A stretch of DNA of 55,298 nt from CAUPWF01 sp036656795 (GTDB lineage Bacteria; Bacillota; Clostridia; Lachnospirales; Lachnospiraceae), in contig JAVXHR010000013.1 in the NCBI GenBank assembly GCA_036656795.1, forward strand, positions 1-55,298. The letters run 5' to 3'. Numbering within the stretch: position 1 is the stretch's first letter; each line of letters starts with the position of its first letter. Positions 50,930 through 55,298 of this stretch are shown piece by piece. A program made the translations under genes and the position numbers. Under the pieces are notes generated by a model. It searched no databases. It was not told the origin of the DNA and was given only the letters and a program-made list of their open reading frames with translations.

Positions 50930-51514
50930 TCACAACTTCTTTTGAATACCTAGTATAATTTCTGTTCTGCATGTTTCCAAATCCTCATTTACATAAGGTT
51001 TTTTAATTCCTACTCTCATTAGATTTTCTAAAGAAAAATCTTTCTCATCTGCAAGAAATCTCCTGCATAACTCTGCATACTGTGGTGCATTCTGTTCTCG
51101 TTCCCGATTCAATGCCCGTTGCAATCGTAGCCCATCTTCTACCTCAATATAAAATGGTACTACTCTCTCTTTTCCAAAATACAGTTGCATCTTCTCATAA
51201 GATTCTAACGTTCCAATCACAAGATAATTGTGACGTTCTATATCAATCTGTCCGTCATCTACCGTAAAGTATCTCCATATTCCCTGAACAGTATTATAAG
51301 CTCTCAATTCTATAATCTTTCCTGTCTCTTCCAACTGCTTTCTTTTTGCTTCATTTACAAAAAAATACTCTACTCCGTCTTGCTCATTGGCTCTAATTGG
51401 ACGTGTTGTATATGGTACAATTGTCTGAAGTGTAGGAATACATTCTTTCACTTGTTTGTATAATGTATCTTTTCCGGAAGAGCTTTTTCCCATTATATAA
51501 AATATACTACCCAT
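50930..51514 (-). CDS. guanylate-kinase-like nucleotide kinase
   Basis: The 194-residue P-loop kinase begins GSIFYIMGKSSSGKDTLYKQV (P-loop GKSSSGKDT) and carries TIVPYTTRPIRANEQDGVEYFFV, the GMP-binding TTRPxRxxExxGxxYxFV motif of guanylate kinases. LRLQRALNREREQNAPQYAELCRRFLADEKDF forms the lid and C-terminal helices. It sits where Bacillus has thymidylate kinase (tmk). It is probably a guanylate kinase paralogue; a housekeeping gmk is expected elsewhere. It overlaps the decarboxylase gene by 8 bp. Confidence 0.85.
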   Translation of the reverse strand: MGSIFYIMGKSSSGKDTLYKQVKECIPTLQTIVPYTTRPIRANEQDGVEYFFVNEAKRKQLEETGKIIELRAYNTVQGIWRYFTVDDGQIDIERHNYLVIGTLESYEKMQLYFGKERVVPFYIEVEDGLRLQRALNREREQNAPQYAELCRRFLADEKDFSLENLMRVGIKKPYVNEDLETCRTEIILGIQKKL

Positions 51515-52925
51515 GTATCCACACCTTTATATACCCTTCTTTATGTAAGCCTTCTATCAAAAAGCCAAACGCGCGATATTGAGTAAGACATGCTATCACT
51601 TCTTCTGTTATACGTTCCCCCGGAACCATCAATGGAATCCCCGGCGGATATAAGTATGCGTATTCTGTGGTAATATACCCTCTGCATTCTTCCCATGGGA
51701 GATTCCTGAATTCATCTTCTTCAACCAATGATTCTCGCATTTTACCCAAAATCCACGCACTCCCACACACCATTTCTGCACATGGAAGTTTTTGTTCTAT
51801 GGTTACACCAACATGATACTGTAGACCATGATCTATACGTTGTAACGCCTGGACAAACCGTACAAATCCCTCTTGGGTATCTCCAACAGAAGTCATACCA
51901 AGCACATAATTTCCTGCCACCATTTCTAATTGCAAATGATCCTTTTCCAATAAATAATCATATAATTCCTTACTAGAAATTGTTGTATCTTTCACCGATA
52001 TTACAATCTTTGACTTGTCATAGTTTGGAGTCTCCACCATCTGCATATGTTGTAAAGATCGTAATTCCGCTCGTGTCTCTGTCAGTCGCTGTACATAAGG
52101 ATTCATAACCTCTTCTCGTCTCGTCTCAAGCATCTCAATACAAGTATCAATACTTGCCATCAATACATAAGATGGGCTACTTGTCTGCAATATCTGTAGA
52201 TAATTCTGTACTATTGCCCGATCTACCAGGTGCCCATTCATATGCAATAATGCTGCCTGAGTTAATGCCGGCAATGTTTTATGCAGACTATGGATCACAA
52301 TATCTGCTCCTTTTGTGTTCGCATTCTCAGGAAAATAGGAATGAAACCCAAAATGTGCACCATGTGCCTCATCTACAATTAGTGGGATACCTTTCCTATG
52401 TACATACTCTGCTATCCTCGCAACATCTGATACTACCCCATCATAGGTAGGCGATGTAATAACCACTGCTTGAATCTCCACATGCTCTTCTACCAGCGCT
52501 TGAATAGCTTCAACCTCAATCTCACCATTCAACTGATTCTCTTCTAGAAACTTAGGATAGACATATATCGGATTTAATTCATTCAAAAAAATCGCATGAT
52601 AAACTGACTTATGAGAATTCCTGGCTACTAAAATCGTATCACCTTTTTTAGTACAACCTAAGATAGCACTTAAGATACCCACCGTACTTCCATTAACTAG
52701 AAAATGAGTCTCGTCTGCATGATATAATGTTGCTGCTCTCATTTGTGCCTGTTTAATAATTCCATCTGCATGATGAAGATTATCAAAACCATCTATCTCT
52801 GTAATATCTATATCATAGGGTAATTTCACATCCAATAGTTGTTGATTTCTCTTGTGCCCCGGCATATGAAATCCATAATAATCTGATGTACTATATGCAA
52901 TTAATTTATCATATAACATACTCAT
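51507..52925 (-). CDS. YaaO-type Orn/Lys/Arg decarboxylase-family PLP enzyme
   Basis: The 472-residue fold-type I PLP enzyme has the N-terminus YGFHMPGHKRN typical of the group and PLP-Lys in VIHSLHKTLPALTQAA. The cofactor-contacting Asp-His motif is LIVDEAHGAHFGFH. The C-terminal domain contains AYLYPPGIPLMVPGERI. It is shorter than biosynthetic SpeA. Bacillus YaaO/SpeA decarboxylate arginine, ornithine or lysine to make polyamines; the substrate here cannot be fixed. It is the upstream member of the tmk/gmk-holB-ricT cluster. Confidence 0.9.
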   Translation of the reverse strand: MSMLYDKLIAYSTSDYYGFHMPGHKRNQQLLDVKLPYDIDITEIDGFDNLHHADGIIKQAQMRAATLYHADETHFLVNGSTVGILSAILGCTKKGDTILVARNSHKSVYHAIFLNELNPIYVYPKFLEENQLNGEIEVEAIQALVEEHVEIQAVVITSPTYDGVVSDVARIAEYVHRKGIPLIVDEAHGAHFGFHSYFPENANTKGADIVIHSLHKTLPALTQAALLHMNGHLVDRAIVQNYLQILQTSSPSYVLMASIDTCIEMLETRREEVMNPYVQRLTETRAELRSLQHMQMVETPNYDKSKIVISVKDTTISSKELYDYLLEKDHLQLEMVAGNYVLGMTSVGDTQEGFVRFVQALQRIDHGLQYHVGVTIEQKLPCAEMVCGSAWILGKMRESLVEEDEFRNLPWEECRGYITTEYAYLYPPGIPLMVPGERITEEVIACLTQYRAFGFLIEGLHKEGYIKVWIHG

Positions 52926-52951
52926 CTATATCTACCTATCCTTGCTTTGGT

Positions 52952-53578
52952 CTATCGTAATACCTGTACACCAAACATAGATGTTTCTACGGAGGCCAAT
53001 GTATCTTGATTGTCTGTTTTTAATACAGCACTTGCCGTATAAATGGTATCCCCTACCGTTTCGCCATATGTTACACTGTATTTGTCTTCATTTTCTCCAC
53101 TATAGGATACTACAACTTTATACCAATTAATACCATCTGTTTCCCCACTTTCAAAACTCTCTATCTCACATTGCAAATCCGGATTAGTACCATTTAATTG
53201 TGTCAGATATTCCTCCCTAGTTGTCGGCATCTTAATATCCGCGCTAGGCGCCTCCACAATATTAATTGCCCCTTCTTCTGAAGTAAAGTTTACATATCCT
53301 TTGGAATCATCTGTACAGATCCATGTTCCTTGTGGAACGGTAAACATTATTTTCCCATCTGAAGAGGTAAAGGTCGTGCCTGCTAGATTTTCTGAGGTTG
53401 GCTTTGATGTCTTTTCTTTCCCCTCGTTTTTCACTTCTTTTTTTTCATCTTTTTTTGTTATATCCTCTGTTATATCTTTTTTCACCTTTTTATCTTTTGT
53501 TCCACATGACGTTGCCATAGATAACGCTAAAACAAGTACTAATGCTATCAGTATAAGTTTTTTTATTCCTTTTCCCAT
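52952..53578 (-). CDS. small lipoprotein of unknown function
   Basis: The 208-residue protein begins with KKLILIALVLVLALSMATSC, a lipoprotein signal whose cysteine is near residue 25. A Lys/Glu-rich low-complexity linker (residues 28-60) follows. The C-terminal 140 residues are beta-rich (KIMFTVPQGTWICTDDSKGY, WYKVVVSYSGENEDKYSVTYG) and resemble the PsbP/MOG1-like fold of many lipoproteins, though I cannot confirm it. It is probably co-transcribed with brnQ upstream (11 bp) and the decarboxylase downstream (26 bp). Confidence 0.85.
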   Translation of the reverse strand: MGKGIKKLILIALVLVLALSMATSCGTKDKKVKKDITEDITKKDEKKEVKNEGKEKTSKPTSENLAGTTFTSSDGKIMFTVPQGTWICTDDSKGYVNFTSEEGAINIVEAPSADIKMPTTREEYLTQLNGTNPDLQCEIESFESGETDGINWYKVVVSYSGENEDKYSVTYGETVGDTIYTASAVLKTDNQDTLASVETSMFGVQVLR

Positions 53579-53589
53579 ATGAGTTCCTC

Positions 53590-54909
53590 CTAACTTTTTA
53601 CTGTCTTTTTATAATACATATGTATACATGTGCCTACTAAAGTTCCCACAACAGCAGGTGCAATCCACCCTAGCCCCACTTCGTAAAATGGTAACATCTG
53701 TATTCCTGTTGTTAAAATTGGGATTTTAATCCCACACTGAAATAATGCTGAAACAACACTTGCAATTCCTGTTAATAAAATACTTAATTGATACACATAA
53801 TCGCGTGTTCCAACTTTTGGGTGTATGAATGACAAGATAATTAATACAATTGCTACCGGATAAATTGCTGATAACACCGGCACGGAGATTGCTAGTATCT
53901 TGCTTAATCCTACATTTGATACAACAAAACTTGCACCTGCAAAGATAGCAACCCATTGCTTATAAGATACTTTAGGCACAATCGTGCAGAAATATTTACT
54001 ACAACAACATAATAATCCAATACACGTATTCATACACGCAATAAAAAAGATAATAGCTAAAATAATCATACCAGGTTTTCCAAACAAGAATCGAACCATA
54101 GTTGTCATTACATTTGCACCATTCTCCATATTGGAAAATGCTCCACCTGCAAGTGCACCAATATGTGCTAATGCACCGTATACCAGTAACAACACTCCAC
54201 CTGCTATAATCCCTGCATTAATCGTTTCTTTTACTACAACGGAGTCATCTTTGATTCCGATTGCCCGTATATTTAAAGAGATAATAATACCAAAATTCAA
54301 CGCTGCGATGGTATCCATTGTTTGATATCCATCCAAAAACCCCTTTACAACAGGGTTACTCTTATAAAGTTCTGTGGTTGTTCCATAAGCTCCTACTGGA
54401 TTCACAATACAACCCACAAAAATAATACAAATAAGAACTAATAGACATGGTGTCATAATCTTCCCCAACCGCTGTGTCAATTGTTCAGGTTTCATTGCAA
54501 CTATAAAAGCAATGATAAAGAAGATTGCTGAATATAGTACTTGTGCAAGGGCTGTTGGGATCATATCTCCTAGAAATGGTGTAATTGCCATCTCATAAGA
54601 TGTACTCGCCGTACGAGGAATTGCAAGACAAGGTCCAATGGACAGATAAATCAACAACGTAAATACAAATGCAAATTTTGAGTGTACTCGCCCTGCAAGA
54701 ACAGATAATCCGTCTGCTTTTGCTACCGCAACAACTCCAAGTATTGGGAATCCTATAGCCGTTATAATAAATCCTATCATAGCACTCCACGTTTTACCGC
54801 CTGCTAATGCACCTAAAAAGGGTGGAAATATCAGATTCCCTGCTCCAAAAAACATTGAAAATAATGTGAGTCCAACTAGTATACGATTTTTTTTTGATAA
54901 TTGCTTCAT
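53590..54909 (-). CDS. brnQ: branched-chain amino acid:cation symporter BrnQ
   Basis: The 439-residue protein with about twelve membrane helices is a BrnQ/LivJ-type sodium-coupled importer of Leu, Ile and Val. Family motifs: LTLFSMFFGAGNLIFPPFLG near residue 15, FIITAIGFPILGVVAVAKADGL, and IGPCLAIPRTASTSYEM. AACMNTCIGLLC-type helix sequence (here FIACMNTCIGLL) is in the later half. No T-box or leucine regulatory leader was found upstream; a -10 like TATAAT lies about 45 bp before the ATG. Confidence 0.95.
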   Translation of the reverse strand: MKQLSKKNRILVGLTLFSMFFGAGNLIFPPFLGALAGGKTWSAMIGFIITAIGFPILGVVAVAKADGLSVLAGRVHSKFAFVFTLLIYLSIGPCLAIPRTASTSYEMAITPFLGDMIPTALAQVLYSAIFFIIAFIVAMKPEQLTQRLGKIMTPCLLVLICIIFVGCIVNPVGAYGTTTELYKSNPVVKGFLDGYQTMDTIAALNFGIIISLNIRAIGIKDDSVVVKETINAGIIAGGVLLLVYGALAHIGALAGGAFSNMENGANVMTTMVRFLFGKPGMIILAIIFFIACMNTCIGLLCCCSKYFCTIVPKVSYKQWVAIFAGASFVVSNVGLSKILAISVPVLSAIYPVAIVLIILSFIHPKVGTRDYVYQLSILLTGIASVVSALFQCGIKIPILTTGIQMLPFYEVGLGWIAPAVVGTLVGTCIHMYYKKTVKS

Positions 54910-55021
54910 TTCATTTTAATCCTTCCGATTTATAAAGTTTAGATAGAGTCTATTATAACTCATTGCGCAATATATTTATAGTCTTTAATGCAAAATTTAT
55001 CTTATGAAAAGCAGCATATAT

Positions 55022-55058
55022 AAAAAATCGCAACCCTTGATATTTATTGGGGTTGCGA
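55022..55058 (-). terminator. terminator after tRNA-Lys(UUU)
   Basis: TCGCAACCC (55028-55036) pairs with GGGTTGCGA (55050-55058); six U follow on the minus strand (A run 55022-55027). Confidence 0.85.
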
Positions 55059-55071
55059 CCTTTTTCAATAA

Positions 55072-55144
55072 TGAGACATCGGGGATTCGAACCCCGGACA
55101 ACTTGATTAAAAGTCAAGTGCTCTACCAACTGAGCTAATATCCC
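55072..55144 (-). tRNA. tRNA-Lys, anticodon UUU
   Basis: A 73-nt cloverleaf on the minus strand with GGGATAT/ATGTCTC acceptor arm (G-U pairs at two positions), D arm TAGCTCAGTTGGTAGAGCA, anticodon stem CTTGA/TCAAG with loop CTTTTAA, T arm GGGGTTCGAATCCCC and discriminator A. CCA is not encoded. It reads AAA/AAG lysine codons. Confidence 0.95.
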
Positions 55145-55238
55145 TTGATCAAACTACTATAAGATTATATTAAACAACTTCCATATGCTTAGGCCAAATA
55201 TACTCAGCCAATGCTCTGGAAGTCAAGTGTTTAATGAA

Positions 55239-55298
55239 TGCCTCGAACCGGAATCGAACCAGTGACACGAGGATTTTCAGTCCTCTGCTCTACCGACT
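55239..55298 (-). tRNA. tRNA-Phe, anticodon GAA (5' part outside the window)
   Basis: The minus-strand sequence ends inside the D arm (AGTCGGTAGAGCA visible). The anticodon stem GAGGA/TCCTC encloses loop CTGAAAA, so the anticodon is GAA (Phe). The T arm is ACTGGTTCGATTCCGGT and the 3' acceptor is TCGAGGC plus discriminator A; the 5' acceptor lies beyond 55298. Confidence 0.9.

Noticed and set aside
55145..55238. tRNA-like stretch between tRNA-Lys and tRNA-Phe
   Set aside because: Contains AGAGCATTGG resembling a D arm but no acceptor, anticodon or T arm can be paired.

Overview
The window is an AT-rich chromosomal segment from an endospore-forming member of the Clostridia, most likely Lachnospiraceae. 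Evidence for this is a V-type ATPase operon in the order G-C-I-K-F-E-A-B-D, spmA/spmB spore-maturation genes, the Firmicutes replication-repair cluster yaaO/holB/ricT/yabB/rsmI, a biotin ECF substrate component (BioY) behind a BirA-type operator, and clostridial-style RBS and promoter sequences. No rRNA, CRISPR array or complete insertion sequence was seen.

Left end (1-1390): a scar of mobile DNA. It holds a compact type I toxin-antitoxin locus (29-residue membrane toxin at 243-332 and a convergent antisense RNA from a consensus promoter), a tyrosine-integrase remnant that has lost its catalytic core, and a rhodanese gene. Next, on the minus strand, is the most interesting unit (1387-8576): a V4R-domain protein, a PAS-GGDEF diguanylate cyclase and three genes for a MukBEF/Wadjet-type condensin (JetA, JetB, JetC). 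They are closely packed in one direction behind one extended -10 promoter. The Wadjet nuclease JetD is not present; jetC runs stop-to-stop into the rhodanese gene. A perfect 17-bp inverted repeat with a 4-nt loop sits inside jetC.

8.7-11 kb (minus): tRNA-Lys(CUU), a thioredoxin variant preceded by an unannotated 43-residue Cys/Trp-rich ORF, trmB and an AIM24-family gene. 11-19.5 kb (plus): the complete V-type ATPase operon, ending at a bidirectional terminator shared with glgB. 19.6-24 kb (minus): glgB and a large TPR / acidic-linker / P-loop protein. 24.05-24.63 kb holds a gene-less minus-strand transcription unit with an intact promoter and terminator around a decayed reading frame. Then come bioY (plus), a membrane-anchored protein with a C39-like tail, a METTL25-like methyltransferase, and a histidine kinase/response regulator pair.

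32.6-37 kb (minus): alpha/beta hydrolase and citrate synthase, then rsmA and tatD; a 97-residue orphan lies on the plus strand. 37-55 kb (mostly minus): metG, a DUF885-type lipoprotein (plus), spmA and spmB separated by a chemotaxis receptor with its own promoter, an AI-2E-family exporter, an orphan MsmX/UgpC-type sugar ABC ATPase, a small membrane protein, and the rsmI-yabB-ricT-holB-(guanylate-kinase-like)-yaaO cluster with a lipoprotein and brnQ upstream. The window closes with tRNA-Lys(UUU) and a truncated tRNA-Phe(GAA).

All functional names rest on recognition of motifs, length and synteny by eye; no database search was run.
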